A DNA stretch of 64,000 nucleotides, taken from the NCBI GenBank assembly GCA_963931865.1, contig OZ007514.1, positions 6,240,646 to 6,304,645 of the forward strand. Reading direction: 5' to 3'. Position numbers and translations under genes: made by a program. Positions within the stretch are counted from its first letter, which is position 1. Each line of letters begins with the position of its first letter. Source of the DNA: Axinella damicornis (lineage: Eukaryota; Porifera; Demospongiae; Axinellida; Axinellidae). This document shows positions 33,799-46,913 of the stretch, piece by piece. The notes beneath the pieces were generated by a model. It had not been told where the DNA came from. It made no database searches and saw only the letters and a program-made list of their open reading frames with translations.

Positions 33799-34506
33799 GT
33801 GAGATCACACAATGCGGGTTGTATACACACGCGCGCGGGGGTCCAAGGCGTAATTTACGTGCGGGGCCACAATAATGCATTCCAATGTGTTACAGGACAA
33901 AATAGTTGCATCGTTTCCCGCTCGGCAATAAGTGCTCTTCTCGGCAGTGTATGTGACCTTTGACCTCCACAGACTCCAGGAAAGATGCCTGAACCAGCAT
34001 AACAGACTAATTGAGCAAAATTAGCAAAGAATAGGTATGTTTATACCCTATACTGAAAAAGGCATTTATGGTAGTTTGGGTGAGATCTGTAGACAAGTCC
34101 AGTGTACATACATTGTATGTCATATTGCCTACCTAATCCTTGTTACGAGGTACCGATTACAGACTTGATATACACTCTACCCTGTATGCAGATTCTAGCT
34201 GGCAATACCCAGGGTAGGGTACATGGAATTATACTATACTTAGGCTATTCTAACCAATCAGGTTACAGTATTTGCGGGAAATAATGGGTCATATATCCCG
34301 CGGCCGGCTGCGCGCGCATACTGTAAGCAATCGCGTGCACGAGAAAGCAAAGAGCTAGCTTTGTTAGTCTAGCCAAGGGCTCGTGCCTTTACCGCTGCCT
34401 CAGTCAAGTATCACGGATGCCTCTGCCACTGATCTGTGAGTGCCTACACCACAGTATCTATGTCTACACAGTGTACTCACCTTAGAATAGCCTAAGCATA
34501 GTATAA

Positions 34507-34682
34507 GTTAGTTGTATCCCTGGCCAGCGGGATGTAAGACCCGTTACATCCCTTGGGAGAGGCCAGTGCTTTCGTTCCGCTTCGGGCTTCGCCGTCGGCA
34601 CTTCCTCGGCTCCACTCAACCACTGACCTCTCCCGCGGGATATAACGGGTCTTATATCCCGCTGGCCAGGGATATAACCTAT
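34507..34682. mobile_element. Foldback element with termini of about 45 bp
   Basis: TATCCCTGGCCAGCGGGAT and GTAAGACCCGTTACATCCC on the left pair with the right arm GGGATATAACGGGTCTTATA. The loop is GC-rich (about 75 bp). A shorter relative may lie at 34270-34305. Confidence 0.7.
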
Positions 34683-34686
34683 ACAT

Positions 34687-34806
34687 ACACCATCGTGATC
34701 GCTATCATGCAGTGACACAAACGCATAATAACTGTGCTGAAACTCACCACTGCTCGAGTGATTGACTGCGATACTTAGCTTGTACTACCAGGAGTGCGGT
34801 TGCCCA
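34687..34806. repeat. Truncated copy of the 63-kb foldback element
   Basis: The sequence contains GTGATCGCTATCATGCAGTG, ACTGTGCTGAAACTCACC and the terminal block TACCAGGAGTGCGGTTGCCC. These match the inner and outer parts of the element at 63028-63820, with the interior between them deleted. Confidence 0.65.
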
Positions 34807-37800
34807 TTGTATTGTATTGTAAACAAACTAATTAACGTTTGACTACTTAGGAATGTCCTACAGAGATTCTGACTACACTGTTGTGCAGAGCAATCAAATA
34901 GTGCCTGCATGGCAGTGGGTGCGTATATGCTGAATGAAGGAACAATCCAGCCATGTACAGCGGATTACACTACCGTTCGAATATTTGCAGATTCCGTGAC
35001 AACGCTAAAAGTTAGCAGCAAGAACTTCCTGTGGGTGTAGCTTCACAGAAATGACACGGCCTGGAACACGCTGGAGTCTGGAAGTTGCGGGCACTTTGCG
35101 TGAGCGTCATACTTGCAGAACACGGTTTCCACAAAAAATCTACAGAATATGCAAATTTCGAACGGAAGTGCAATCCGCTGTAAATAGCACATGCAATTCA
35201 TATGCACAAGTCCGAGTCCACATGCCCATGCATACACAAGTCGGAGGATAATGAATTTGTGTAAAATACAAAGGGCTTGCCCTCATACACATAATTGAAT
35301 TTCATTAAAAAAATTCATACCCTAGAATTAAAATTCATGACTTTTCAAGGGATGAAAACAGGAAGTGGTTGTATTGTAGTGGTGTTCATGTAAATCAGCA
35401 AGTTCTGTTCCCAAGGAAAGAATGGGGCTTGAGTAGGGGTCAAGTGGGATACATAAACAAGCTCCATGATGGGACTGAAAGCCAGCTAAAAATAGCAGAC
35501 TGGCAGATCAAACCATTAGTGAAGACTTCTTGAGTTTATTCAAAGCTTGTTGTCTTCCCCCACTAAATTAAATTGGCGTATACACAGGAGTATTGTTCTC
35601 ACTTAATCAGAAGTGCAGACCAAATTCCAAAGAATTTTCACTTCAGGATAAAGACTAGAAAGCCCCCTAAACAGCTGAATACTACCAAGCAACGTTCGCA
35701 GGAATGATCAAGATGATAGCAGCATGACAGAGCACAAGGACCGAAATGGTCATCCCATTATTCAAAGCTACCACGTAGCAGCTAGATCAACAAGATTTAC
35801 CGGAAGAATCGGACCATTCAGTCTGGATTATTTTTAGCTGTGTTCCAGGAGCTGCATTCCCAATAGGTTACAGCAGTGGAAAGGAATGCTGCAACGGCAA
35901 AGAAACCAAGGCACAATGATACTGCAGACTTTAATGAGCAGCCATTGGCATGTCACATGCCAGACGAGGCATGTTTCAATGTTGACACCGAATGAGGTTT
36001 CTACAACAATAGGCGGCACTACGCCAGGGAAGATACATACATTGCAACACAACCTCACAATCTGACAGCTACCAACACACCCTCTATTATATGTAACTTC
36101 CAGATTGTTCAGCAAAGGTCATCTGAAAACTGAATAGTTTCTAAAGGCGTGAAGGTGTTGTTCTCACTGTTCCGTAAGTTTCAGGGTGTTGCATCTTCCT
36201 TTGTTGATGCATAATAATAATTATGGAGACGGAGAGTTCAGATTCTTTCAACCCCCTCCCGACAATGACATCTTTGTAATCAGAACACTATATCAAGCCC
36301 CAACTTCAAAAGTATGAACTATTTTCCCTTTGAAATCTGGACACCTTGCCCATCGTACATGTATTTTGTTACAAAATTAAACAGGACTCCAAGGGAGACC
36401 AGTCCCAGGCTGATGGGACCTACCTGTCACAAATATATTAACCTATCCTCCTATCCTAATAAGGATGCAGTGATGGGCCCAATGGTGTCTGCAACAGAGG
36501 GGGTCCACTGTACTGCTACGCCAGTGTGCCCATGCACATGGGTGGTCTGCTAAAGTACGAACTACAGACAGTAGTTAGTGGTAAGAGCTAGAGCCTGACT
36601 GTTCTTCGCAAGTCTTACAACGTAACTACATTCATGTGGAATCTTTTCTCTCTCTGCTCCTGCTGCCTGTACCTACTGTTCCTCCTCTACGCCTCTTTCC
36701 CTGCTGCCTGTACCTACAAGACTGCCAGGCACTTCAAGGTATCAAGTGTTTCCTCTCACTGACATCCTGTCTGCAAGTTTCATCAAACGTTTGTTTAGCT
36801 GTGCTTCAACGTGTTTGCCGATACTAAAGAAAACATCACACAGAAACATTTACATTACAAACGACAACTGTGATACGTATATAGGCCAGTGACTTAGATG
36901 AGGCAATTGTTGGAAGTGCCATTTCCTGGATAAAAGGAGGCAAAAAGTATTTACCACAAAAGGAATTAGTTTAGCATTAGCATTTTTGTATATGTAGCCA
37001 GTATTGGTCCAACACAGTCTCATGTGACCACCCACTTAATATACTGGTTATTATAAGCACATCAGTACATTTCCTCTCTGGCATGTGGCATCGTTTGTTC
37101 AGAGATCACCCTAAATGGCGCACTGCTGCGTACTATTCAATCCCCCCCCCCCCCCAACTTTCTCTGTGCTCTGTTTTGCCCCCCCCCCCCCCCCCCCCCC
37201 CCGTGCTATTTTCTGAAATAAACCCTGGATGTACGTACGTAGCTGCGTATGTCCAAACATTGGCCTCAAAGACGCAAGGAGTTCTAAATGGTTGAAGTTA
37301 ACCCAACGACTGACAAAGCATGGTTGCCTAGTGGTGCTGAAAAGCTGCTAAAAGGTGAGTGGCCTTCAGGAGAAAGCAGAGAGCTGCTTAAAACTCCTGT
37401 TTGCATTACAGGTTGGAGTGTGACCCACAAGATAAACACCAGCTGAGATTCCGAGCTTTCGCATTGCTTGAAATTATTGTCTTCAGTGTGCTTGGCAATA
37501 ATGTGCATACTACCAAGTCAGACCTCACTACACTTGGGATGGTTCATAGGTAAAAGCTGTCATCACTCAAGTTGGTTTACTGTAACTAGGTAAAAAATAC
37601 ATGAGTTCCCAAGAGCACTTTACGGTAATACCACAAAAACGCAACCAGAACATATTTGCATACATGCGAGGTTATTCATAACCAAGATCAAATGTCACTG
37701 AACGTCCTTGGTAATCAGGTTGCCTCAGGTTTGTTTCTATGGCAACTGTGACCCAGAATAAAAGTACCAGGAATGTGTTAGGCCTGGGAAACATGTTATC

Positions 37801-39994
37801 CAAAGAGCCCACCAATAGAGGTGCAGGGCTATATAGTGAGGTTTTCAGGTTGCTTGTTCAAGATCCATTCACAAATTGGAGCATGCATATAAGATGGAAC
37901 CCCCCCCCCCCCCCCCCCCCCCCCCCCACAAAAAAACCCCCCAAAAAACCCAGATGTAATAACTAGGTGAAGAGACATGAACAAGTTGTAACAACAACCA
38001 AAACAAGCAAGTTATCCAGCTATGTACTCCCACATGCCCAGTCCGAGAGCTGAGCTTCCCTCCCAAAAATTTAAGCCTGGATGAAACCCTGTTGACTGTC
38101 TGTGTGTCAGTCAGTCATCGACTTTTGGGGCAGTTGCAGTTCATCTTGGGAGTCGTCTTCCAACCAGAGTGACGAAAATACAAATCTAACAGTCTTTCTG
38201 TGCTCGATATACAGCAGAAAGCTTCCAGTACGTAGCTTTCAAAAGCCTGCAAGTCGTCCAGGATTTTGATAAAACTATTATGATGAACACGGTGATGTCA
38301 CAAGTTGATTCCAAACAAAGTACAGTCCGCATCCATCCAGCGTTTCTTCAAACGGTGCACGGGCTAAAGAGCGCTAAAGAGCTCTACGGTGTACCTCTTG
38401 TTATAGTATTCCCTTGAATTGATTCAGTGGCGATATTGCACTGACCAGATAAGATCCCATAGGTATTACCCACACTCCCCCAAAAAACAAAAACACTTTT
38501 TTAAGCCACTGATCAACAACACTGATACTAGGGCTCTGATGCACTGGTTTCCTCCAAGCTAGGGTTCTCAATTATCAAAGTTTGATTCAGCAGTTTGTCT
38601 CCAGTCAAAGCAAGGTACAGAGTGTACGGGCATAGCACTCACAACTAAAGACGTCACAGGGTGCAACCTTATAAGGAAATATGCTGTGAATCTTTTAACT
38701 TATGTTGTTGGATTACAAGAGGTTAATACATTCATTAGCCACCCATTCGCTATGACTATCTTTCCGAGTTCTTGGAAATCATGACTTTGCACACACAGTG
38801 ACACAATGTGATCTAACACTGGGGTGACACACATAGCGCTGGCATACCAATTATGGGACAGATCAAATTCATAGGTCCTATTCACAACACACCAATAGCA
38901 AGTAGCCTCGTTCCCAGCCATGCGGCCTGGGAATGAGGCTACACAAAGCTGGGTTAAGCAATCAGTTTTGTCCATCTGTTTGTTGCCTGTCTGTCATTAA
39001 AAAATCTCTTGATGTACAATTAGACAATAACCTTGTTCCCAGGCCGCGCGGCCTGGGAACAAGGCTAGCTAGACAATTGCTGAACCCAACAACAACCCTT
39101 TGTGTCTGTGTACCAGAAAGTGACCAAAGCACTTCTCATATCCAGCTCTGTCTTATTAAATGACACATGGTCGGCAAATAAAATCACTGCAGACCAACTG
39201 GTGTTCTCGTTAGGCCATTTTAGTGGAGTGCAGCACCCCAGTATTATTCCGTCACGCCATTTTCACGTTTGTACGCATGCACACTTAAACGATCACTTAG
39301 CAACGATACGTAATTATTACTCAAGATCGTTGAATTAGAAACAGCCGGGAAGATGCGTTGACCGTTGTGTTGTCAATCAAACGAGGCACTGCTGGCAAAC
39401 ATGCAATCACTTCAAGTTTATGTAACAATACACACCTCGACAGATCTACATAACATAGTGCAGTGCAGCAGTACAGTGCAGCACAACACTTGCAGTGAAC
39501 AATCAGTAGGCAGACATTTTCGACCGGAAGCTAGACCACACCCACAAGGATGTGAAGCACCTCAGTGTTGCAAAATCCTGGAGAGAACAACGAGACTAAC
39601 CAGTGACAGTGCACTGAGATTGACGCTCACTTTCCATCTGGCAACTGCAGCAACTAAGCCACTTGTGCAAGAAGCAGTTTGCCTTAATGGAGTCCATTTA
39701 GCACATTCTTGCTATTGCAACCATCCGGTGTAGGAATGTTATTTGATCTCTCTCATGAGCATAACACTGGCTTTGCACAACAGTGCACATTTTCGATTCA
39801 CATGTGAGCAAGAGAGGGTAAGGCATTCAACAGCAGACACAGCTCGATTGCTGTGAGGTCAGAAGCCATAGTAAGGATGGGTAATGGCATTTCCCTTTGT
39901 TTGCTTTGAGAGGTGTGACAGGCCATCACTAACTCCTAACAGTCTACATTCCTCGGCCTAAAGATCTTGTGTCACAATAGTGTCTCTATTCCAG

Positions 39995-40190
39995 GGGCCC
40001 ATAGGTCTTTGTGTACAATAGTGGCTCTCTTCCTGGGACCATAGGTCTTTGTGCACAACAGTGGCTCTCTTCTTGGGCCCATAGGTCTTTGTGTACAATA
40101 GTGGCTCTCTTCCTGGGACCATAGGTCTTTGTGCACAACAGTGGCTCTCTTCTTGGGCCCATAGGTCTTTGTGTATAATAGTGTTTCCGT
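39995..40190. repeat. Tandem repeat, about 41 bp by 5
   Basis: CCATAGGTCTTTGTGTACAA alternates with CCATAGGTCTTTGTGCACAA, each followed by a TAGTGGCTCTCTTCCTGGG-like end. The alternation gives an approximately 82-bp higher-order unit. Confidence 0.85.
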
Positions 40191-40463
40191 TCCTTACTCG
40201 TATCCTACTCACTAAGACATTGAAACATAACCCATAGTGGTGACACTTGTGCCATGAAGCACACGCACACAATGGCTACACAAGCCACAGCTAACAACAG
40301 TCACTCCAAACATCTCTGGAGTGATTGCAGATGGCTGTTTGATCTTTCAGAACATGGGAGTATATGCACCAGGTGGTCAGTGGAGTAGATGAATCTCATT
40401 AGAAGGACGCAGTTACATAACACTTCCTGTCAGTCATGACTACTTTACAGCTGAGCTCCTTCT

Positions 40464-40576
40464 AGTCTCGGCCGCCCCAGACCCAAACCGACCCCAGCGC
40501 ATATCGCTTCCAGTATCACATGTGGGATACTGGAAGCGATCCGCGCTGGGGTTGGTTTGGGTCTGTGACCGAGACT
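40464..40576. repeat. 113-bp palindromic element
   Basis: AGTCTCGG, then CAGACCCAAACCGACCCCAG and ATCGCTTCCAGTATC, pair with their complements around CACATGTG. A diverged half copy lies at about 2284. Confidence 0.75.
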
Positions 40577-41025
40577 TAAATCTGTGAGTTAGCAACCAAA
40601 CATCAATTTGCTTAGTCACACAGAACTGTTTGCATCTAACAATTTCATGATTCCTCCCACTTAATCAGCCTCTGATCAACCGGCTCAGTCTTACACCGGC
40701 CATTGCTGACCTCATGATCGGTACCAGGGAGGAGTACACTTGTGCTCAAGAGTTGTCCAATACGTCGTTCCCTCTTACGTACGTACTTGTTAAACTCAGT
40801 TGAAATTCATCCCATTATTTTAATAATTGTTGCACTAAGACACGACCTACTCTAGTCTCGCTGCGTGATTCAGGTGGAGTCGATGCTACTGGGCTCGATC
40901 AGGATCATCCCACACTGCTGATCCTGACCATGAAAACACGCTCTGTAATCCTCAGTAATCTAGCTACTTTAGGACTTAGCAGCGGCAGTGAAGATGGATG
41001 TGTACACAACCCCAGTCATACATAC

Positions 41026-41271
41026 CATCAGAGCCTGTTTGGCAGCCTCAGCATTTTCCTGTCGGCCGGTGATGAAGATGATGTTCCTTCGATTCGACCC
41101 CTCAGTGGCATCTCCATTCTCCACAGACGCCTTTTGGGGGGACTCACGATCGGGGAACTTGATGGACACGTTGTGTTCCTGGGTTACCGCTTGCACATTG
41201 CTTCCCTTCGGGCCCATGATAGTGCGGTGGACCTTCTGGTCAATCACACACTCGATTGTGACCTGAGCCTC
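41026..41271 (-). CDS. HDLBP: Vigilin exon: complete KH11
   Basis: The exon has 82 codons in phase 0. The acceptor TACATGCAG directly follows a (CA)n tract and the donor is GTATGT. It contains the loop GPKG and the segment VSIKFPDRES. An insertion of about 20 residues (SPQKASVENGDATEGSNRR) then precedes NIIFITGRQENAEAAKQAL. Vertebrate vigilin KH11 has a comparable long acidic insertion at the same place, which fixes the domain assignment. Downstream the protein continues directly with KH12, across a 12.3-kb intron. Confidence 0.92.
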
Positions 41272-41280
41272 CTGCATGTA

Positions 41281-41321
<41 letters not shown>
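41281..41321. repeat. (GT)n tract upstream of the KH11 acceptor
   Basis: About 20 TG units on the plus strand, hence (CA)n on the vigilin sense strand, ending nine bases before the KH11 exon. Confidence 0.95.
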
Positions 41322-41323
<2 letters not shown>

Positions 41324-41544
41324 CAACACAAGAGAATTAACGCATCTCCAAAGTGTTTATAACCTCACTCCTATTATCCACTTCAACAATTATCACTTGA
41401 GTTGAGTAGTTGGACAGAGTATCCAATCAAGCAAGGTCAAGGGTAACGAGGTGTTAATGGACTGATTCAATAACAGTCTTTGACAGACAAATTGACATTG
41501 GCATGCACTGTGACACTGCACAGCTTGGGACTGGCAGTAGCAAT

Positions 41545-41662
41545 TCCCAGCAATCTCAATCCCAGTAATCTCTAGCAATCCCCAGTAATTTCTAGTAATT
41601 CCCAGTAATCTCTAGTAATCTCTAGCAATCCCAGTAATCTCTAGTACCCAGTAATCTCTAGT
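41545..41662. repeat. Short tandem repeat CCCAGTAATCTCTAG
   Basis: About eight degenerate copies of a 13-16-bp unit. Confidence 0.75.
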
Positions 41663-41742
41663 CAGTATCCACCATTATATCTCGAGTACATCCCTCCAGA
41701 AGGATCCAGTGGACTAAAGATAAGCAGGTAGAGTTTCCTTAA

Positions 41743-42343
41743 CCCTTTAACCACCGAATTCTTCCCACCAAGACAACACATTTTCATGCATTCAGCGCAC
41801 ACCACTTTCGTAGGTACTCCTCTCCCACAGCATACGCTCCTCAGCGGCCAAACTTGGTGGGGCCCGCACACATGGAGAGACCCCTCTGGCAATACCGTTA
41901 ATGATATTCATGACCCCCCACAAGGCCAGCAATTGGAGGTCAAATGTGGATGTCAGCCGGATTTTCGCCCAGCATTTCCCTAAACTTGGGCCAGATCCGA
42001 CTGATGGCACACCTTACACCACCAATTTGCATGTTTTCTTGAGGCCCTGGGTGGGGTCTATGAATATCATTAGAATCAAATATCCTGGGGCCAATGAATC
42101 TCATTAAAATAAAAAAAACGCCCACGACAGTCGAAGGGGGGGCCCCCGCCCCCCCTTTCGAAACCCCCCTGCCTTTCGTTTAGTGGGGAGGGCGCGCCGA
42201 AATCTGACCACATTTTTGGGTTCGTCCCTCAAAATTGTCCCTAGGCCCTCTGAAGACTTTTTGGTCTCTTTTTGGACTGACGAGAAGCCCTATGAGTGCA
42301 TAGGGTCAAAATGACGCCTATAGACGTCAATGGGCTTAAAGGG
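41743..42343. mobile_element. TTAA-flanked CCCTTTAA element, copy 1
   Basis: A 601-bp element with ends CCCTTTAA and TTAAAGGG, each next to TTAA. This is the insertion pattern of piggyBac-type elements. The interior has a GGGGGGGCCCCCGCCCCCCC hairpin core and no transposase. Repeated open frames on both strands also occur in copy 2 and reflect sequence duplication. Confidence 0.7.
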
Positions 42344-42465
42344 TTAATGAGATTCATAGTTGGTGAGAATTCGCCCTCAAAACGGCCTAGACTTGCACTG
42401 TGTGCCAGTTTGGGATGGTTTGCCGATTTTTAATGAGATTCATTGATCCTCCATGCACATATTAA

Positions 42466-43069
42466 CCCTTTAACCACCGAATTCTTCCCACCAAGACAAC
42501 ACATTTTCATGCATTCAGCGCACACCACTTTCGTAGGTACTCCTCTCCCACAGCATACGCTCCTCAGCGGCCAAACTTGGTGGGGCCCGCACACATGGAG
42601 AGACCCCTCTGGCAATACCGTTAATGATATTCATGACCCCCCACAAGGCCAGCAATCGGAGGTCAAATGTGGATGTCAGCCGGATTTTCGCCCAGCATTT
42701 CCCTAAACTTGGGCCAGATCCGACTGATGGCACACCTTACACCACCAATTTGCATGTTTTCTTGAGGCCCTGGGTGGGGTCTATGAATATCATTAGAATC
42801 AAATATCCTGGGGCCAATGAATCTCATTAAAATAAAATAAAAACGCCCACGACAGTCGAAGGGGGGGCCCCCGCCCCCCCTTTCGAAACCCCCCTGCCTT
42901 TCGTTTAGTGGGGAGGGCGCGCCGAAATCTGACCACATTTTTGGGTTCGTCCCTCAAAATTGTCCCTAGGCCCTCTGAAGACTTTTTGGTCTCTTTTTGG
43001 ACTGACGAGAAGCCCTATGAGTGCATAGGGTCAAAATGACGCCTATAGACGTCAATGGGGCTTAAAGGG
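42466..43069. mobile_element. TTAA-flanked CCCTTTAA element, copy 2
   Basis: The copy is nearly identical to 41743-42343 in the same orientation. Visible differences are one substitution (CAATTGG to CAATCGG) and small length changes in an A run and a G run. It also lies between TTAA sites. The copies are 122 bp apart. Confidence 0.75.
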
Positions 43070-44985
43070 TTAATTTCAACTAGGTGACACATTCTCTACT
43101 CATGAAGCTGCTGAATAAACAGTGTGCGAGAGGCAGAGAGTCAAAATGATTTCCAGGGGCTAAAGTGGGCAGAAGAGACCAAACTATAAATCCAGGAACT
43201 TTTCATGTAGCGAAGTCAATGGCTGCTAATCTCTGATTGACAAACCAGATGACGTAAATGTGTTGTCACGCGTACGTCACATTTCTGAGCAGTAAAGAGA
43301 CAAATCATTGATCATGCCATTTGCATTGTGTGAGCATCTGCTTGCGATTGCCATGGGTTGCACCACTGAGCTGAAGGAGACAGGGTGTAGGACTGGATGA
43401 CGGCTGCTAATCTCTGATTGACAAACCATATTATGACATAAATGTATTGACAAGTACATCTGGACTTCCCCACAAGGACCTCAAAAGGGGGTGGAAGAGG
43501 TGGAGAACATGCAAGGCTGAGGGTATTGAAACTGGTAAACAACTCATCATTAACAATCGTAATACTGTATTGATATCTACTTGACATACATCTAGACTGG
43601 CTTGGCTGCAGCTGATATCGATGCCAGACTCAGCCCCAAAACGTTCAAGATGGGACACTTTCAGGATATGTGCATGAATGACCTCAGATTTCATCAGCTG
43701 ATTGCAATATTGTATCAGGTTGTTCTTTCTGTGGGAAGTTTATGCAACAAAGATCTGATGCTGGTAAATCAACTCCAGGACAGAATTTCAGCTCCTAAAT
43801 TATTCTGTGACTAGCAGGACCCTGGTATCTGCAAGCTAGCGACTGAAACATCCAACTGAGACATACCTGGTACGAGACATACCTGGTAAGTTGATGGACG
43901 ATGGCGACAACAAAAGATGCAGAATGCTCGTGACTTACCTATTCATTGGCTAGAGGCCTATAGAGCGATGGCCGACCATGAACAGTCGACCTCTGTACCA
44001 CCTCAGTGGCGACAGCAAGACGATGCGGATCTAGCTACCTATGCATATGCGCATCGACCTCAGAGCTGTACATCACTGCATGACATGTCCTGCAGAACAC
44101 ATGGTGTGCTGGACCAGTGTGCAGCATGCATATAGGGTGTGTGTTACCTGCCATATCGCCGCTAGACTGCTTCAGCTAGCCTGACTCGCAACTCCTGTGT
44201 TGTGCATATGTGTGTACTGGTAATTTCTGTGGCCTGAGGTTGTGCTGTGCTCATTCAGCCACATCTTTGATGACAGTCTTGTACAAAGAACTGTTCCACA
44301 TTCCGCACGTGCACTCGCCCCACAATGTCGCGCATTCCACTAGTTACATTATACTAGTTACATTATATTACTGGTTGGTGTATTTGCATTCCTCTGAGCA
44401 TTGCTGATTGACCATAACAGAACTGAAATGGTGAAACTGATCACACTGTTACCAGCTAAGTTATAGTGCAGAGCTGATGAAATCCCTCCCAAGAGAATTA
44501 CAAACGTGGCCCACTCCTTACAATCCTGGAGAAAAGGAGTATGCAAAGTTCAGCCAACAAGCCTCTGGCAACTTCCCTGCATTCCCAATCGCCCACTTTC
44601 CTCTTTTCCAAAGGGCTCAATTTCCTGTGTTGTAGGATACCACTACAAGTGCCACCTCTAGCGCAAAGCCACAGGAATGGTTTGTTTGTGAAGGATGTGG
44701 CATTGCAAACTCAACAAGCCAGAGTTACACAACTTCCTTCCACTCAAACCAACAGACCAATTTGAAAAGCATACCCAGGAAACAACCTGACAAGATTCAA
44801 GCACATGCTGCAACGTGGTTTTATACAATGTGGTTATTTTAGCAGGATGAAGAACAGCCCCTACGTCCGATGGAGTTGAAGCTTAAGAGGCCATTAATCC
44901 ATAGCTCAAAGGAAGCTGGCGGATGTGGCAAAATGTCGGAAAGTGTTGCAATTCCTATCTCTTGGGCATGAGTGTTTCATCTTAA

Positions 44986-45679
44986 GGTTACGGGATACCC
45001 AGTAACTAATTAGGTAATTAAGTGGGCGTGACTTCCTGTAATAGGCCAATTAAATGGGCGTGACTTCCTGTACGCATGTGCCTAACCAAGGCAGCTGCTG
45101 TCCTGCCATAGTAAAGACGTGTTCGTGATGGCCACTGATTTTTGACATGAAACGTCTTCGCTGCCGTTCAGTGTAGGGTGTGCGCTGTTACCGCGAGTGA
45201 CAGTGAGGTACCTGTTGCAGTGCCAGAGACAGCTGAACAGCGATAGTCGGCTCTTTCCGTGAAGTAGTACGTGCTGAAAGGGGGACAGTTTGACGTCTGT
45301 GACTTCCACTTTCGACTTCCGTCGATTCTATATCTCATCGTAGACCTCCCTGGGCTTTCACTATGGTCTCTGTCACCACTATCGGCAAGGTAGGTCTCGA
45401 TAAAGTACGATTTGTGCTCTGAATGTCCCTTTCTATCTCCAAAATTTGACGTCAAAAAATCCTTGTAACAGAGTCGTACGATAACTGCACGCAGTGCATG
45501 TGCCCTAGCGCTTATACCGCTGATCTCCGCAGCATCCAATGGTACATCTCTTGTACTTCATAGTGCGTGAGCCTTGCTTGCTAGGGTGAGCCAGAACGAG
45601 CTCCACATTAGTTGTACAACTAGGAAGCCACGCCCACTTAATTAATCAGACGTTAATTACATTTGGGTATCCCGGAACC
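44986..45679. mobile_element. TTAA-flanked GGTTMCGGGATACCC element
   Basis: A 694-bp element with inverted ends GGTTACGGGATACCCA and GGTTCCGGGATACCCA between TTAA sites. Subterminal AAGTGGGCGTG blocks are also inverted. A minus-strand frame of 123 codons (45539 down to 45168, TTG start) lies inside and shows no known domain. Confidence 0.7.
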
Positions 45680-46460
45680 TTAACACAATAGCATGATTCC
45701 CATAGCCTCATTCCCAGGCCCATCCAGTTTTTTGTAGCATCATGAATGGCCAAAATTTGAAAAAGCAAACTTCAGTCCTTTCTACCACGGTCAGTACCCA
45801 TGTCAGAGTCATTGCCATTGTGGAACGTCCGTACTACTTAATCGAAAGCAGCTTCTTCAGCATTGCAACACAATTAACAAGGGATAAAGTAAGATCTCTC
45901 AGGAGATAACCGATGTATGTGGGTGGTCCGAAGGTTAATCAGAGCATTGCAAGCGGGACGTAGGGAAAACTTCTCAGGGAAATCAGGATGCTAGCACCAA
46001 TAAATTAACGTTCCTATCTCTGGGATCAGGCGCAGGGAGTTCTACCAGTCCATAGACTCTCAAAGTGAAACCAATCAGGCACAATCTCCTTGCAGGCTTC
46101 ACTGTTGCCATGGGAACAGAAGCCCTACCATGTAGGGATGTGATTTTATCAACAACCATAAAGTGAACCACCAGCAAGTGTGTCATGATACTGTATACCT
46201 GCAGTTTCCATGGCAATAAACGGTTACTCAGACTGTACTCCACAACTCATTTCACAATGTGTATACCTTGCTACTACATTGGGATTTCCAATCAAGTGTG
46301 TGGTCGCGACGTCCACAGATTCCACTGATTGCACACAGTAATGGATTCCACTAAGCTTACGTAGTTGTGTCTACCCGATAGCCTGGTGGTAGTTTGAACA
46401 GTATATCCACTTGCTCAAATTCAGGCTCATCTCCTGATACTAAAGCATTACCTGGAGTAC

Positions 46461-46870
46461 AGTGCACTACGATACATGCACAGTAAATCACAGTGCACTA
46501 GTGTACAAGCACAGTAAACCACAGTGAACTACACAGTGCACTATGGTACATGCACAGTAAATCACAGTGCACTAATGTACAAGCACAGTAAACCACAGTG
46601 AACTACACAGTGCACTATGGTACATGCACAGTAAATCACAGTGCACTAATGTACAAGCACAGTAAACCACAGTGAACTACACAGTGCACTATGGTACATG
46701 CACAGTAAATCACAGTGCACTAATGTACAAGCACAGTAAACCACAGTGAACTACACAGTGCACTATGGTACATGCACAGTAAATCACAGTGCACTAGTGT
46801 ACAAGCACAGTAAACCACAGTGAACTACACAGTGCACTATGGTACATGCACAGTAAATCACAGTGCACCA
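46461..46870. repeat. Tandem repeat, about 74 bp by 5.5
   Basis: Each unit holds two related halves: ACAGTGCACTATGGTACATG and CACAGTGCACTAATGTACAA, separated by CACAGTAAA. The copies are nearly identical, suggesting recent expansion. Confidence 0.9.
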
Positions 46871-46913
46871 TTACACACATGCACATGTACTGCACAGTAA
46901 CCCACAGCACACT

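Noticed and set aside
34396..34427. 32-bp exon-like segment between CCTCAG and GTGAGT
   Set aside because: Good splice signals, but joining it to the 33595-33798 frame brings a stop codon in frame.
39365..39733. 122-codon plus-strand open frame
   Set aside because: No ATG at the start, no recognisable motif, and Cys/His/Thr content typical of random sequence here.
45168..45539. 123-codon minus-strand frame as a host gene
   Set aside because: It lies wholly inside the TTAA-flanked element 44986-45679, starts at TTG and has no known domain, so it is recorded only as element content.
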